From positions 6,758,001 through 6,822,000 of the forward strand of contig NZ_CP031194.1 in NCBI RefSeq assembly GCF_003344965.1: 64,000 nucleotides of DNA, read 5' to 3'. The position numbers and the translations under genes are program-made. How positions within the stretch are numbered: position 1 is the stretch's first letter; each line of letters begins with the position of its first letter. The DNA comes from Streptomyces paludis. Lineage in GTDB: Bacteria > Actinomycetota > Actinomycetes > Streptomycetales > Streptomycetaceae. The notes under the pieces are model-generated. The model was not told the DNA's origin and searched no databases. It worked only from the letters and a program-made list of their open reading frames with translations. Below are positions 1 through 9,047 of this stretch, one piece after another.

Positions 1-273
1 GGCGCCCCGGTTGCGGAAGCGGCCGGCGGCGTACCGTACGAGCGACTGGTTCATCTCGATCAGCGTGTTACGGGCGTAACTGTGCTCGGGGGTGCCCTCT
101 TCGAGGAGCTGGAGCCGGTCGAAGAAGAGCTTCGACAGCGCCCGCGCGTCCTTCGGCGCGATCGCGCCCGGGTCCTCGATCCGTGGCAGTCCGTCAGAGG
201 GCGCTGTCGATCCCCAGGTCAGGACGCCCGCCGCCCGCTCCGCCTCGGCAGCTCGCACAGTTGTGGTCGTCAT
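1..273 (-). CDS. RNA polymerase sigma factor, SigB/SigF family (5' part only)
   Basis: Only the first 91 codons are in the window; the gene continues beyond position 1. The ATG at 273-271 is preceded by a strong GGAGGAG ribosome site 5 bases upstream. The N-terminus is a variable tail followed by 'APKDARALSKLFFDRLQLLEEGTPEHSY' (shown here only in part: APKDARALSKLFFDRL) and then ARNTLIEMNQSLVRYAAGRF, which is the start of sigma region 2 as found in streptomycete stress/sporulation sigma factors of the SigB/F/G/N group. It would direct core RNA polymerase to stress or developmental promoters. I cannot tell which paralogue it is because regions 2.4 and 4.2 are missing. No anti-sigma gene is visible upstream. 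Confidence 0.85.
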   Translation of the reverse strand, partial: MTTTTVRAAEAERAAGVLTWGSTAPSDGLPRIEDPGAIAPKDARALSKLFFDRLQLLEEGTPEHSYARNTLIEMNQSLVRYAAGRFRNRGA

Positions 274-420
274 GACGTCACTCCTCCGTCGCGGTGGTCC
301 GTTCGAGGGGAGCGCCTGCCCCGTTTTCCCGCGGGCATGCGTCCGTCGGCCGGATTCCTCTCCGGACGCCGTATGGTCGGCCGGGTCGCCGCCCGTATCC
401 CGGAAGGAGCCGTCACGGCC

Positions 421-729
421 ATGCCCCCCGCCGAACCGCTGTCGCCGAGCGAGATCGAGGACCGGCTGCGGTCCCTGCCCGGCTGGTCCGTGGCCGACGG
501 ACGCCTCACCCGTACGTACCGGCTGTCCTCGCACATCGCGGCGGCCGCGATGGTGGTCCATATCGCCGGAATCCAGGAGCAGTTGATCCACCACTCCGAT
601 CTGACGCTGGGCTACAACACGCTCGTGCTGGCCGTCGCCACCCATGACGCGGGCGGCGCCCTCACCGATCTGGACTTCACGCTGGCCGAGCGCGTCGAGG
701 CGATCGCCCCGGCGCACGGCGCCCGCTGA
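421..729 (+). CDS. pterin-4a-carbinolamine dehydratase family protein
   Basis: 102 residues, the usual length for this family. The core 'IHHSDLTLGYNTL...THDAGGALTDLDFTLA' matches the family pattern HHP-x-W-x-x-x-Y-N-x-V ... THD-x-x-GLT-x-x-D, with the two active-site histidines at about residues 58-59 and the THD-GG-LT-LD block after them. The known enzyme removes water from 4a-hydroxytetrahydropterin, recycling the cofactor of aromatic amino-acid hydroxylases; several bacterial members have no proven substrate. The ATG at 421 was chosen because a GGAAGGAG site ends about 15 bases upstream and the fold starts right after it; upstream in-frame ATGs would add a tail unlike the family. It lies divergent from the sigma gene and convergent with the aldo/keto reductase. 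Confidence 0.85.
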   Translation: MPPAEPLSPSEIEDRLRSLPGWSVADGRLTRTYRLSSHIAAAAMVVHIAGIQEQLIHHSDLTLGYNTLVLAVATHDAGGALTDLDFTLAERVEAIAPAHGAR

Positions 730-759
730 CACACCGGAACGTACCGCCGCGGAACGCAC

Positions 760-796
760 CACGGCGCCGTCGGTCCCGGAGGCCGACGGCGCCGTG
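760..796. terminator. bidirectional hairpin terminator candidate
   Basis: A perfect 14-bp inverted repeat (arms 760-773 and 783-796, 9-base loop) fills the gap between the two convergent genes ending at 729 and 822. There is no T-run on either side, which is common for streptomycete terminators. Confidence 0.6.
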
Positions 797-821
797 CCGT
801 ACGCGCGTCATCGCGCCCGGA

Positions 822-1652
822 TCAGTCGTTGAACCCGGCCGGGTCGGGGCCGATGCGCCGGCCCTCGTCGAGCGCGGCGAACGCCGCCAGGTCGTCCGCG
901 TCCAGCTCGAAGCCGAAGACGTCGATGTTCTCCTGGATCCGCGAGGGCGTCACAGACTTGGGAATCACCACGTTCCCCAGCTGGAGGTGCCAGCGCAGCA
1001 CCACCTGGGCCGGGGTCCGCTCGTGCTTGCGCGCGATCGCCAGCACGGTCGGCACCTCCAGGAGGCCCTTGCCCTGGCCCAGCGGCGACCACGCCTCCGT
1101 GAGGACGCCGTGCTTCTGGTGGACGGCGCGCGACTCGGCCTGCTGGAGCTGCGGGTGCAGCTCGATCTGGTTGACGGCCGGGACCACGGAGGTCTCGCCC
1201 AGCAGCCGCTCCAGATGCGCGGGCAGGAAGTTCGAGACCCCGATGGCCTTGGCGCGGCCGTCGGCGAGGATCTTCTCGAACGCCTTGTACGTGTCGACGT
1301 ACTTGCCGGCGGACGGCACCGGCCAGTGGATCAGATAGAGGTCGACGTACTCCAGGCCGAGCTTGGCCAGCGAGACGTCGAAGGCGCGCAGGGTCGAGTC
1401 GTACCCCTGCTCGCTGTTCCACAGCTTCGTCGTGACGAAGAGGTCCGCGCGGTCGAGTCCGGAGGCGGCGATGGCCTTGCCGGTACCCTCCTCGTTGCCG
1501 TAGACGGCGGCGGTGTCGATGCTGCGGTACCCGGCCTCCAGCGCGGTGCCGACGGCCTGCGCCGCCTCGTCGTCCGGAACCTGCCAGACACCGAAGCCGA
1601 GCTGGGGCATCGCGATGCCGTTGTTGAGAGTGAGGGTGGGGACCTTGCTCAC
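822..1652 (-). CDS. aldo/keto reductase (2,5-diketogluconate-reductase-like)
   Basis: 276-residue NADPH-dependent carbonyl reductase with a complete (beta/alpha)8 barrel signature. The catalytic tetrad is visible: Asp46 and Tyr51 in DTAAVYGNE, Lys76 in VTTKLW, His109 in LIHWP. The C-terminal IPKSVTPSRI block is the usual NADPH 2'-phosphate site. The family reduces aldehydes and ketones; the closest named group is the 2,5-diketo-D-gluconate/methylglyoxal reductase-like AKR5. The physiological substrate cannot be read from sequence. It is downstream of the acyl-CoA ligase on the same strand with a gap of about 108 bases, so co-transcription is possible but not shown. Confidence 0.93.
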   Translation of the reverse strand: MSKVPTLTLNNGIAMPQLGFGVWQVPDDEAAQAVGTALEAGYRSIDTAAVYGNEEGTGKAIAASGLDRADLFVTTKLWNSEQGYDSTLRAFDVSLAKLGLEYVDLYLIHWPVPSAGKYVDTYKAFEKILADGRAKAIGVSNFLPAHLERLLGETSVVPAVNQIELHPQLQQAESRAVHQKHGVLTEAWSPLGQGKGLLEVPTVLAIARKHERTPAQVVLRWHLQLGNVVIPKSVTPSRIQENIDVFGFELDADDLAAFAALDEGRRIGPDPAGFND

Positions 1653-1760
1653 GGGCGGTCGATCCTAACGTCGTCGGATGATGCGTCGATAGTCCAACGA
1701 TCTCAGGCCCGGACGGATTCCCGCGCCCGTTTTCCGCCGGACGACCGCGACAGGTGTGGC

Positions 1761-3584
1761 TCAGCGGTAGAGCGCGTCGACCTCGGCGGCGTAGGCGGCC
1801 GTGATCGCCCGGCGCTTGAGCTTCAGCGACGGCGTCAGCAGTCCGTCCGCCTCGCTGAACGGCCGGGCCAGGATCCGGAACGTACGGATCGACTCGGCCT
1901 GCGAGACCGAGGTGTTCGCCGCGATCACCGCCCGCCGGATCTCCGCCTCCAGATCCCGGTCCCGGACCAGCTCGGCGGGGGAGAGCGGCGCTCTGCCCCG
2001 GACCGTGAGCCAGTGCTCGACGGCCTCCGGGTCGACCGTGACCAGCGCCGCGACATACGGCCGGTTGTCGCCGACGACCAGACACTGCGCCACCAGCGGA
2101 TGCGTCCGTACCCGTGCCTCCAGCGGGGCCGGCGGCACACTCTTGCCGCCCGACGTGATCAGGATCTCCTTCTTCCGGCCGGTGATGGTGAGATAGCCGT
2201 CGTCGTCGAGCACGCCCAGATCCCCGGTGGCCAGCCAGCCGTCGCGCAGAACGGCGCCGGTGGCCTTCGCGTCGCCCAGATAGCCGGCGAAGACATGCCC
2301 GCCGCGCAGCCAGATTTCGCCGTCCGCCGCTATCCGCACGGCGGTGCCGGGGATCGGCTGCCCGACCGTGCCGTACCGGGTGCGTTCGGGCGGATTGGCC
2401 GTCGCCGCCGCGCACGACTCGGTGAGCCCGTACCCCTCGTAGACGGTGATGCCCGCGCCCGCCAGGAAGAGCCCGAGCCGCCGGTCCATCGCCGAACCGC
2501 CGGACATCGCGTGCCGTACGCGCCCGCCCAGCGCGTCGCGGACCTTGCCGTACACGGCCTTCTCGAAGAACTGGTGCTGTATCCGCAGCGCGGCGGACGG
2601 ACCGGGGCCGACCCCGAACGCCCGCTCCTCCAGCGCCTCCGCGTAGCGCACCGCGACCTCCTCCGCCCGGTCGAAGACGGCGGCCCTGCCGTCGCTCTCC
2701 GCCCGGCGCCGGGCCGCGCGGTGGAGCTTCTCGAAGACGTACGGCACGGCCAGCACGAACGTCGGCCGGAACGCGGCGAGCGCGGGCAGCAGCGCGTCCG
2801 CCCCCAGCTCGGGCTGGTGCCCCAGCTTCACCCGGCCGCGGACCGCCGCGACCTCGATCATCCGCCCGAAGACATGCGAGAGCGGCAGGAAGAGCAGCGT
2901 CGACGCCCGGCCGCCGGAGGCGCTGGCGAAGACCGGCTCCCAGCGCCCCAGCAGGGTGTCGGTCTCGAACATGAAGTGGGCGTGGGTGAGCACACAGCCC
3001 CTCGGCCGGCCGGTGGTGCCGGAGGTGTAGATCACCGTCGCGACGGAGTCCGGGGTGACCGCCCTGCGGTGGCGGTGCACCACGTCCTCGGCGACCCGGG
3101 CACCCGCCGCGAGCAGGTCGTCCAGCGCGCCCGCGTCCAGCTGCCACAGCCGCTGGAGCCGGGGCAGCCGGTCGATCACCGAGCCGACGGTCATGGCGTG
3201 GTCCCCGTGCTCGACCAGACAGGCCGAGACCTCGGCGTCGTACAGGATCCAGTGGACCTGCTCGGCCGAGGACGTCGGATACACCGGTACGGGCTGGGCG
3301 CCGACCGTCCAGAGCGCGAAGTCGAAGAGCGTCCACTCGTACCGCGTACGGGACATGATCGCGACCCGGTCACCGAATCGCACGCCCTGTGCCAGCAGCC
3401 CCCGGGCCAGCGCGAGCACCTCGTCACGGAAGGCGGCCGCGGTCACGTCCCGCCAGCGGCCGGCCCCGTCCTCGCGGCCGAGCGCGACCCGGTCCGGATC
3501 GGTCAGCGCATGGTCGAAGACCGCGTCCGCGAGCCCACCGACATGGGGGGCGGCCGGCAGCGCAGGGGTGGTGAACTCGCGCAA
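1761..3584 (-). CDS. long-chain fatty-acid--CoA ligase (AMP-forming, FadD15-like)
   Basis: About 607 residues of the ANL superfamily: activates a fatty acid with ATP to acyl-AMP and passes it to CoA, at the cytoplasm-membrane boundary. Visible motifs are the phosphate loop YTSGTTGRPRG, the adenylate motif YGLTES, the hinge GDLGVLDDDGY and ITGRKKEILIT. I chose a TTG start at 3584-3582: it follows an AAGGAG ribosome site with 6 bases spacing and gives an N-terminus (MREFTTPALPAAP) like actinobacterial FadD proteins. An in-frame ATG at 3641 would add 19 residues (including CAEC) that have no counterpart I recognise. Its 5' region abuts the metal transporter operon, in the same direction. Confidence 0.92.
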   Translation of the reverse strand: MREFTTPALPAAPHVGGLADAVFDHALTDPDRVALGREDGAGRWRDVTAAAFRDEVLALARGLLAQGVRFGDRVAIMSRTRYEWTLFDFALWTVGAQPVPVYPTSSAEQVHWILYDAEVSACLVEHGDHAMTVGSVIDRLPRLQRLWQLDAGALDDLLAAGARVAEDVVHRHRRAVTPDSVATVIYTSGTTGRPRGCVLTHAHFMFETDTLLGRWEPVFASASGGRASTLLFLPLSHVFGRMIEVAAVRGRVKLGHQPELGADALLPALAAFRPTFVLAVPYVFEKLHRAARRRAESDGRAAVFDRAEEVAVRYAEALEERAFGVGPGPSAALRIQHQFFEKAVYGKVRDALGGRVRHAMSGGSAMDRRLGLFLAGAGITVYEGYGLTESCAAATANPPERTRYGTVGQPIPGTAVRIAADGEIWLRGGHVFAGYLGDAKATGAVLRDGWLATGDLGVLDDDGYLTITGRKKEILITSGGKSVPPAPLEARVRTHPLVAQCLVVGDNRPYVAALVTVDPEAVEHWLTVRGRAPLSPAELVRDRDLEAEIRRAVIAANTSVSQAESIRTFRILARPFSEADGLLTPSLKLKRRAITAAYAAEVDALYR

Positions 3585-3717
3585 AACTCGCTCCTTGTGG
3601 CATTCCGCACAGCGCCAGGTGACCGTACCCGACCGGGCCATCCGGCGGGAGACCGCCCGCGCGACTGCCGCGAAGCGGTATCGCCACAGGTCAGGACGGG
3701 ACAGGGCACACGGCGGG

Positions 3718-5448
3718 TCAGGCGCCGCCGAGCCGGATCACCTTCACGAGCAGCAGCAGCGCGCCGAGGATCAGATACGCGCGCAGCGCCGTCATCCCCA
3801 GCCGGGTGCCGGGCGACCACCGCACCGGCCTGAGCAGCGCCAGCGGCGGCATGCGCCAGGCGAGCTTCTCGGCGCGCGGAAGGACCGGCACCGGCCGCGG
3901 CGGGGCACGACGGCGGGCGATCCGCAGGGCGGCGGCGGCGGTCAGACAGCCGGCCAGCGCGATCGAGAACCAGAGCGTGAGCGCGGTGACATCGACGGCG
4001 GGGAAGAGGGTGGTGACCATCAGCATGCCGGAGAGCATGAGCAGGACGGCGATGATGAGGGCGGCCAGCGCGTTCAGCCGGCGCCGGTTGACCCAGGGCC
4101 CCAGCACCTCGGGGTCGTTGCAGAGCAGAAGCAGGAACACACTCGCCGACGGCAGCAGCAGCCCGGCCAGCGCCTGCACGCCCTCGGTGATCAGCCCCAG
4201 CGGCGCGCCCGGGATCAGCACGATGGCGGCGGCCACCAGGACCAGCAGACTGTACGAGGCGTAGAACTTCCTGGCCTCGCGGAAGCGCCGGTGCAGCGAG
4301 TGCCGGAGGTTGAACACATCACCGAAGGCGTAACTGGTGGCCAGGGTCACCGCGGCGGCGCCGATGATGCTCGCGTCCAGCAGGACGACCGCGAAGAGCA
4401 CCCCCAGTACGGGATCGTGCCGGCCGAGCGCCTCGGCCACCCCGGCGGCGTCGGTGAAGTGGCCGTGCGCGCCGGTGCCCCGGGCCGCGTAGTCCGCGAT
4501 CATGATCAGCGCCGCGCCGCCCGCGACGACCACCAGCGAGCCGATGACGGTGTCGGCGCGCTCGTACCCGATGAAGCGGGGGGTGATGCGCTTGTCGATC
4601 ACGTTGGACTGCTGGAAGAACAGCTGCCAGGGCGCGACCGTGGTGCCGACCATCGCGATGATCAGCAGCACCGCCTCGCCGCTCGCGCCGCCCTGGATAC
4701 CGGGCACCACGAAGTCGTGCGCGGCCCGGCCCCATTGGGGGTGGGACATCAGGGTCAGCGGCACGAGCAGCAGACTGGCGGCGATGAAGACGAACATCGC
4801 GCGCTCCCAGCGGCGGAAGGAGCCGCTGGCGGCCACGCCGATCAGCACGAGGGCGGCCACGGGGACGACGACATAGCGGGAGACCCCGAGATAGCCGGCG
4901 GCCAGCGAGATACCGATGAACTCGGTGACGAGGGTCAGGAAGTTCAGCAGGAACAGGTCCCCGACGCTGAACCACCCCCAGAACCGGCCGAACCGCTCGA
5001 TGATCAGCCGCGCGTGGCCGACGCCGGTGACCGCGCCGAGCCGTACGACCATCTCCTGGTTGACGATCAGCACGGGGATGAGCAGCAGCAGGACCCACAG
5101 CAGCGAGTAGCCGTGGTTCTGGCCGGCCTGGGCGTAAGTGGCCACGCCTCCCGCGTCGTTGTCGCCGACCATGACGATGATGCCGGGGCCGACGATCGCC
5201 AGCAGGGTGAGCAGCCGCGCCTTGAGCCCCGGCCGGGCGGTCTCGACGCGGTCGCGGGGGATACGGCCGAACGCGCCCTGGATGTCGCCGAGATGGGCTT
5301 CGTCGAGTACGGCGCTGGGGCGTGCGGGGCGTGCGGGGCGCGTGGGTTTCTGTGGTGCTGGTGGTGGCTTGGGCGGTTGAGGCGGTTGAGGTGGTTGCGC
5401 GGGTCGCTGAACGGGTCGCTCCGGGGGCTCCCGGTCCTGCTCGCTCAT
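3718..5448 (-). CDS. Nramp-family transporter (atypical, probable Mg2+/divalent metal)
   Basis: 576 residues: a proline-rich cytosolic tail of about 45 residues followed by roughly 11 membrane helices with the Nramp (APC-fold) pattern. The first helix reads GPGIIVMVGDNDAGG where classic Mn/Fe Nramps have DPGN, so the Asp is kept but the metal-binding Asn is Gly. Helix 6 reads GTTVAPWQLF where classic members have MPH, so the soft-metal-binding Met is lost. Such replacements are known from Nramp-related magnesium transporters (NRMT type), which suggests a hard cation such as Mg2+ (inference). It starts inside the stop codon of the upstream MgtE-domain gene (ATGA overlap), so the two proteins are translationally coupled. 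Confidence 0.88.
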   Translation of the reverse strand: MSEQDREPPERPVQRPAQPPQPPQPPKPPPAPQKPTRPARPARPSAVLDEAHLGDIQGAFGRIPRDRVETARPGLKARLLTLLAIVGPGIIVMVGDNDAGGVATYAQAGQNHGYSLLWVLLLLIPVLIVNQEMVVRLGAVTGVGHARLIIERFGRFWGWFSVGDLFLLNFLTLVTEFIGISLAAGYLGVSRYVVVPVAALVLIGVAASGSFRRWERAMFVFIAASLLLVPLTLMSHPQWGRAAHDFVVPGIQGGASGEAVLLIIAMVGTTVAPWQLFFQQSNVIDKRITPRFIGYERADTVIGSLVVVAGGAALIMIADYAARGTGAHGHFTDAAGVAEALGRHDPVLGVLFAVVLLDASIIGAAAVTLATSYAFGDVFNLRHSLHRRFREARKFYASYSLLVLVAAAIVLIPGAPLGLITEGVQALAGLLLPSASVFLLLLCNDPEVLGPWVNRRRLNALAALIIAVLLMLSGMLMVTTLFPAVDVTALTLWFSIALAGCLTAAAALRIARRRAPPRPVPVLPRAEKLAWRMPPLALLRPVRWSPGTRLGMTALRAYLILGALLLLVKVIRLGGA

Positions 5449-6743
5449 GGGCCGGGAGGCGTCTCGTACGGCTCCCGCACCCGGCGGACCGGACGCGGAG
5501 CGGGCTCACGCCGCCGCCAGTCCTCGGGGATGACCGATTCGAGGACGTCGTCGACCGTGATCACACCGACGACGCGGTCCGAGGCGTCGACCACCGGCAC
5601 GGTGAGGAGGTGGTAGTCGGTCATCAGCAGGGCGACATCCGCGATGTCGGTGTCGGGCCCCACCCGTACGGGGTCGAGGTCCGCCACCTCCTCCAGCGGC
5701 GCGGCCGGGTCGGCCTGGAGCAGCTCGACGAGGGTGACGACGCCGAGCAGCCGCTGCCCCTCGCCGGTGAGATAGACGCTGGTCAGAGCCTCGGGCTGGA
5801 GAGCGAGCGCGTCGCCCGCGCCCCGGAGGGCCGCGGCGGCTGCGCTGTCCGCCGTCGCGGTGAGGACGTCGAGGGACATCAGCCCGCCGGCGCTGGCCGG
5901 GTTGAAGCCCATCAGGGTGAGCACTTTGGCGCGCTGCCCGGCCGGGAGGGCGTCCAGGACGGGCCGGCGGCGGTGCTGCGGCAGTTCGTTGAGCGCGTCG
6001 GCGGCGTCGTCGGCCCGCATCCGGGCGATCACCTCGGCGATCTCGGCATCGCTCCGCTCCCGCAGCAGCCGTGTCTGCGAGTCCGGCTCCAGCTCCTCGA
6101 AGACATCCGCTTCCAGCTCCGGGTCGGTGTGGACCGTACGGAGGATCTCGTGGGACTCGGTGCGGTCGGCCTCCTCCAGCAGATCGGCGATGTCCGCGGG
6201 CCTCAGCCGGCCCAGCCGGGCGAACGGCCCCCGCACCCGGGCGGACCCGGCGTGCCCGATCAGCGGCTCGAAGGACTTCCAGTCCCGCCACCGCGGCTGC
6301 CGCGCCCGGCCGCCTCCCAGGGTGTTCCACCAGCGGGGCGGCCGGTGGGTGTCCAGGCCCGTCAGCACCCATCCGCCGGACCGCCGCCGCAGCTCGATGT
6401 CGTACGCCCGTACCAGCTCGACATCCGCCACATCGATCACCCGGTGCCCCAGGACATCGGCGCGCAGCAGCACCTCGCCCTCGCGGCGCTCGAAGTGGCG
6501 CAGATCCACCCGGGGGCTGGCCAGCGCGGTCCACGCGCCGTCCGCGTCGAGGTCGGCCACCTGCTCGGCGGGCAGGAAGACCTCGCGCCCGCCGACCTCC
6601 GCGACCACCCCGGTGACCAGCGGGTAGTCCCGGCCGCGCAGCCGGACGATGACATCGGAGAGACGGCCCACCCGCTCGCCGTCACTGCCCACGAGGGGAC
6701 GGCGGAGAAGCTCGGTCAGACACACGACATTCGCCACACCCAC
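5445..6743 (-). CDS. PRC-barrel / MgtE-N / CBS-domain Mg2+ sensor-like protein
   Basis: 432 residues with no membrane helix. Order of domains: PRC-barrel-like part (residues 1-80, GERVGRLSDVIVRL), a second barrel-like stretch (about 90-160), an MgtE intracellular N-terminal helical superhelix (about 170-285, with repeats such as LEEADRTESHEILR and AEVIARMRADDAADAL), then a CBS pair (about 290-415, ending VITVDDVLESVIPED). In MgtE channels this cytosolic unit binds Mg2+ and closes the pore; here the MgtE pore domain is missing and the next gene is an Nramp-type transporter. I infer it senses cytosolic Mg2+ and gates or regulates that partner. Start is GTG at 6743; a GTG two codons further in is an alternative. 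Confidence 0.88.
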   Translation of the reverse strand: MGVANVVCLTELLRRPLVGSDGERVGRLSDVIVRLRGRDYPLVTGVVAEVGGREVFLPAEQVADLDADGAWTALASPRVDLRHFERREGEVLLRADVLGHRVIDVADVELVRAYDIELRRRSGGWVLTGLDTHRPPRWWNTLGGGRARQPRWRDWKSFEPLIGHAGSARVRGPFARLGRLRPADIADLLEEADRTESHEILRTVHTDPELEADVFEELEPDSQTRLLRERSDAEIAEVIARMRADDAADALNELPQHRRRPVLDALPAGQRAKVLTLMGFNPASAGGLMSLDVLTATADSAAAAALRGAGDALALQPEALTSVYLTGEGQRLLGVVTLVELLQADPAAPLEEVADLDPVRVGPDTDIADVALLMTDYHLLTVPVVDASDRVVGVITVDDVLESVIPEDWRRREPAPRPVRRVREPYETPPGP

Positions 6744-6841
6744 AAAATAGACATAACGGTCTTCATTGGGGCAAGGGGGGTGGTGTGTTCGGCCGTCGGT
6801 CGTCGGTCGTGTCCGGCTTGTGCGGTGTCAGCTGTCAGCCG

Positions 6842-7747
6842 TCAGCCGTCGGCTCCGGCCGGGCGGTGCAGCCGGTCGCCGCTCGCCAGGATCGCCGCGG
6901 CCAGCGCGTCCGCGGCCTCCCTGGCCGCCGTACCGCTGTGCTCCCGGCCGTGCTCCGGGCCGTGGTCGCGGGCGTGCAGCAGGACGAAGTCCACCCCGCC
7001 CAGCTCGGGCAGGAGCTTCGTCCGTACCGGCACCAGGCCCGGCGGGATCAGCCCCCGGGTGTGCGCCATCACGCCGAGCCCGGCGCGGGCCGCCGCGATC
7101 AGCGCGCTCAGGCTGGCGCTCGTACAGGCCAGGCGCCAGGGCCGGCCGTGCGCCTCCAGCACCTCCAGCGCGCGGGCGCGGGTGAGCGCGGGCGGCGGGA
7201 AGGCGATCAGCGGCACCGGCCGGTCGGGATCGAGCCGCAGCCGGGGCGCGCCGATCCAGGCCAGGGACGACCGCCAGACCAGCCGGCCGTGGGTGTCGCC
7301 CGGGCGGCGCTTGGCCAGTACGAGATCGAGCCGGCCCGCCGCCAGCTGCTCGTGCAGGGTGCCCGACAGCTCCACGGTCAGCTCGATGTCGACCTCCGGG
7401 TGGTCGCGGCGGAAGGTCTCCAGGATCTCCGGCAGCCGGGTGAGCACGAAGTCCTCGGAGGCGCCGAAGCGCAGCCGGCCGCGCAGCCGGGTGCCGCCGA
7501 AGAAGGCCGCCGCGCGGTCGTGGGCCGCCAGGATCGACCGGGCGAAGCCGAGCATGGCCTCGCCGTCCTCGGTCAGCTCCACGCTGTGGGTGTCACGGGT
7601 GAACAGCGGGCGCCCCGTGGCGTCCTCCAGCCGCCGGACGTGCTGGCTCACGGTGGACTGGCGCACGCCCAGGCGGCGGGCCGCCCCGGTGAAGCTGAGC
7701 GTCTGCGAGACGGCGAGGAAGGTGCGCAGTTGTCCGGGGTCGTACAT
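6842..7747 (-). CDS. LysR-family transcriptional regulator
   Basis: 301 residues. Residues 1-60 form the winged helix-turn-helix (FTGAARRLGVRQSTVSQHVRRLE), followed by a periplasmic-binding-protein-like effector domain (about 90-290). LysR proteins normally bind between divergent genes and activate the neighbour when an inducer is present; this gene is divergent from the bile-acid-symporter-family gene at 7918, with about 170 bases between them, so that transporter is its probable target. Starts at ATG 7747. The inducer is not predictable. Confidence 0.93.
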   Translation of the reverse strand: MYDPGQLRTFLAVSQTLSFTGAARRLGVRQSTVSQHVRRLEDATGRPLFTRDTHSVELTEDGEAMLGFARSILAAHDRAAAFFGGTRLRGRLRFGASEDFVLTRLPEILETFRRDHPEVDIELTVELSGTLHEQLAAGRLDLVLAKRRPGDTHGRLVWRSSLAWIGAPRLRLDPDRPVPLIAFPPPALTRARALEVLEAHGRPWRLACTSASLSALIAAARAGLGVMAHTRGLIPPGLVPVRTKLLPELGGVDFVLLHARDHGPEHGREHSGTAAREAADALAAAILASGDRLHRPAGADG

Positions 7748-7917
7748 GCGTCCAGCGTACGGGGTTATCGCGGAACGTGATGACAGTCAGAGCGGTATAC
7801 GGGATTCCCGATCAAGTCGAACGGATGGACCATGGGAAGGCGCGAGCCGGGCGCCCCCGACCCGCCTCGTATCACCCGTATCGCCCGTATCGCCGCGAGA
7901 GACCAGTTGTGGAGCAC

Positions 7918-9015
7918 ATGAACCGCCGTACGTCCCGAACGTCCCGCAGCCTCCTCCCGTCCTTCCGCCCGCGCCTGCCGTCCTGGCTCCCCGTCGACCC
8001 GTACGTCCTGGCGCTGCTGGCGACGGTCGGGCTCGCCGCCCTCCTGCCCGCCTCGGGCGCGGCGGCGCAGGTCGCGGGCGGGGCGTCGACCGGGGCGGTG
8101 GCGCTGCTCTTCTTCCTCTACGGCGCGCGGCTGTCCACCGCCGAGGTGGTCGAGGGGCTCACCCACTGGCGGCTCCATCTCACCGTTCTCGCCGCCACGT
8201 TCGTCCTCTTCCCGCTGCTCGGACTGGCCGCGCGGGGGCTGGTGCCGTACGTCCTGACCCCGCAGCTCTACAGCGGGCTCCTCTTCCTCTGCCTGGTGCC
8301 CTCGACCGTCCAGTCGTCCATCGCCTTCACCTCCATCGCGCGCGGCAACGTGCCCGCCGCGATCTGCGCGGGCTCCTTCTCCAGCCTGATCGGTATCGTG
8401 CTCACCCCGCTGCTCGCGGCGCTGCTCATCGGCGGGCAGACGGCGGGTGTCTCGGCGGACTCGCTGCTCAGGATCGTGGCCCAGCTGCTGCTGCCGTTCG
8501 TCGCGGGACAGCTGCTGCGCCGCTGGATATCCGGCTTTCTCACCCGGCACAAGAAGGTGCTCGGCCTGGTCGACCGGGGCTCGGTGCTGCTGGTCGTCTA
8601 CACCGCCTTCAGCGAGGGCGTGGTCTCCGGGAGCTGGCACCAGCTGACCCCGGCCCGGCTCGGCGCGCTGCTCGCCGTGGAGGCGGTCCTGCTCGCGGTG
8701 ATGCTCGCGGCCACCTGGTACGGCGGCGCGCGGCTCGGGTTCGGCCGGGCCGACCGGATCGCGATCCAGTTCGCCGGGTCGAAGAAGAGCCTGGCGGCGG
8801 GGCTGCCGATGGCGACCGTACTGTTCGGCGCGCACGCGAGCCTGGCGGTGCTGCCGCTGATGCTCTTCCACCAGATGCAGCTGATGGTCTGCGCGGTGAT
8901 CGCGAAGCGCAGGGCGCGCGACGAGAAAGCAGAGCCGGCGGAGGAGCCGGCACCCGGGGCCACCGGAGTGGCGGTCGGCGCGGGCGCGGCTCCGGCGCCC
9001 GGTCCGTCAGCCTGA
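7918..9015 (+). CDS. bile acid:sodium symporter family (SBF-like) membrane protein
   Basis: 365 residues with about 9-10 hydrophobic helices between residues 25 and 330, and a charged/alanine-rich C-terminal tail. The blocks FLCLVPSTVQSSIAFTSIARGN and FAGSKKSLAAGLPMA (shown in part) are the two cross-over regions typical of the SBF-like (PF13593-type) branch of BASS secondary transporters. Substrates in this branch are largely unknown in bacteria. I chose the ATG at 7918 because the first helix follows soon after; the frame is open upstream to 7777 but that part is not family-like. Divergent from the LysR gene. Confidence 0.85.
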   Translation: MNRRTSRTSRSLLPSFRPRLPSWLPVDPYVLALLATVGLAALLPASGAAAQVAGGASTGAVALLFFLYGARLSTAEVVEGLTHWRLHLTVLAATFVLFPLLGLAARGLVPYVLTPQLYSGLLFLCLVPSTVQSSIAFTSIARGNVPAAICAGSFSSLIGIVLTPLLAALLIGGQTAGVSADSLLRIVAQLLLPFVAGQLLRRWISGFLTRHKKVLGLVDRGSVLLVVYTAFSEGVVSGSWHQLTPARLGALLAVEAVLLAVMLAATWYGGARLGFGRADRIAIQFAGSKKSLAAGLPMATVLFGAHASLAVLPLMLFHQMQLMVCAVIAKRRARDEKAEPAEEPAPGATGVAVGAGAAPAPGPSA

Positions 9016-9047
9016 CGGTACGGGGGCGCCGGGGCCCGTGGGGAGGC

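Noticed and set aside
987..3833. 948-codon open frame on the plus strand over the reductase and ligase genes
   Set aside because: It runs antisense to two clear genes, has low-complexity Arg/Gly/Asp-rich composition and no family signature; a shadow caused by high G+C.
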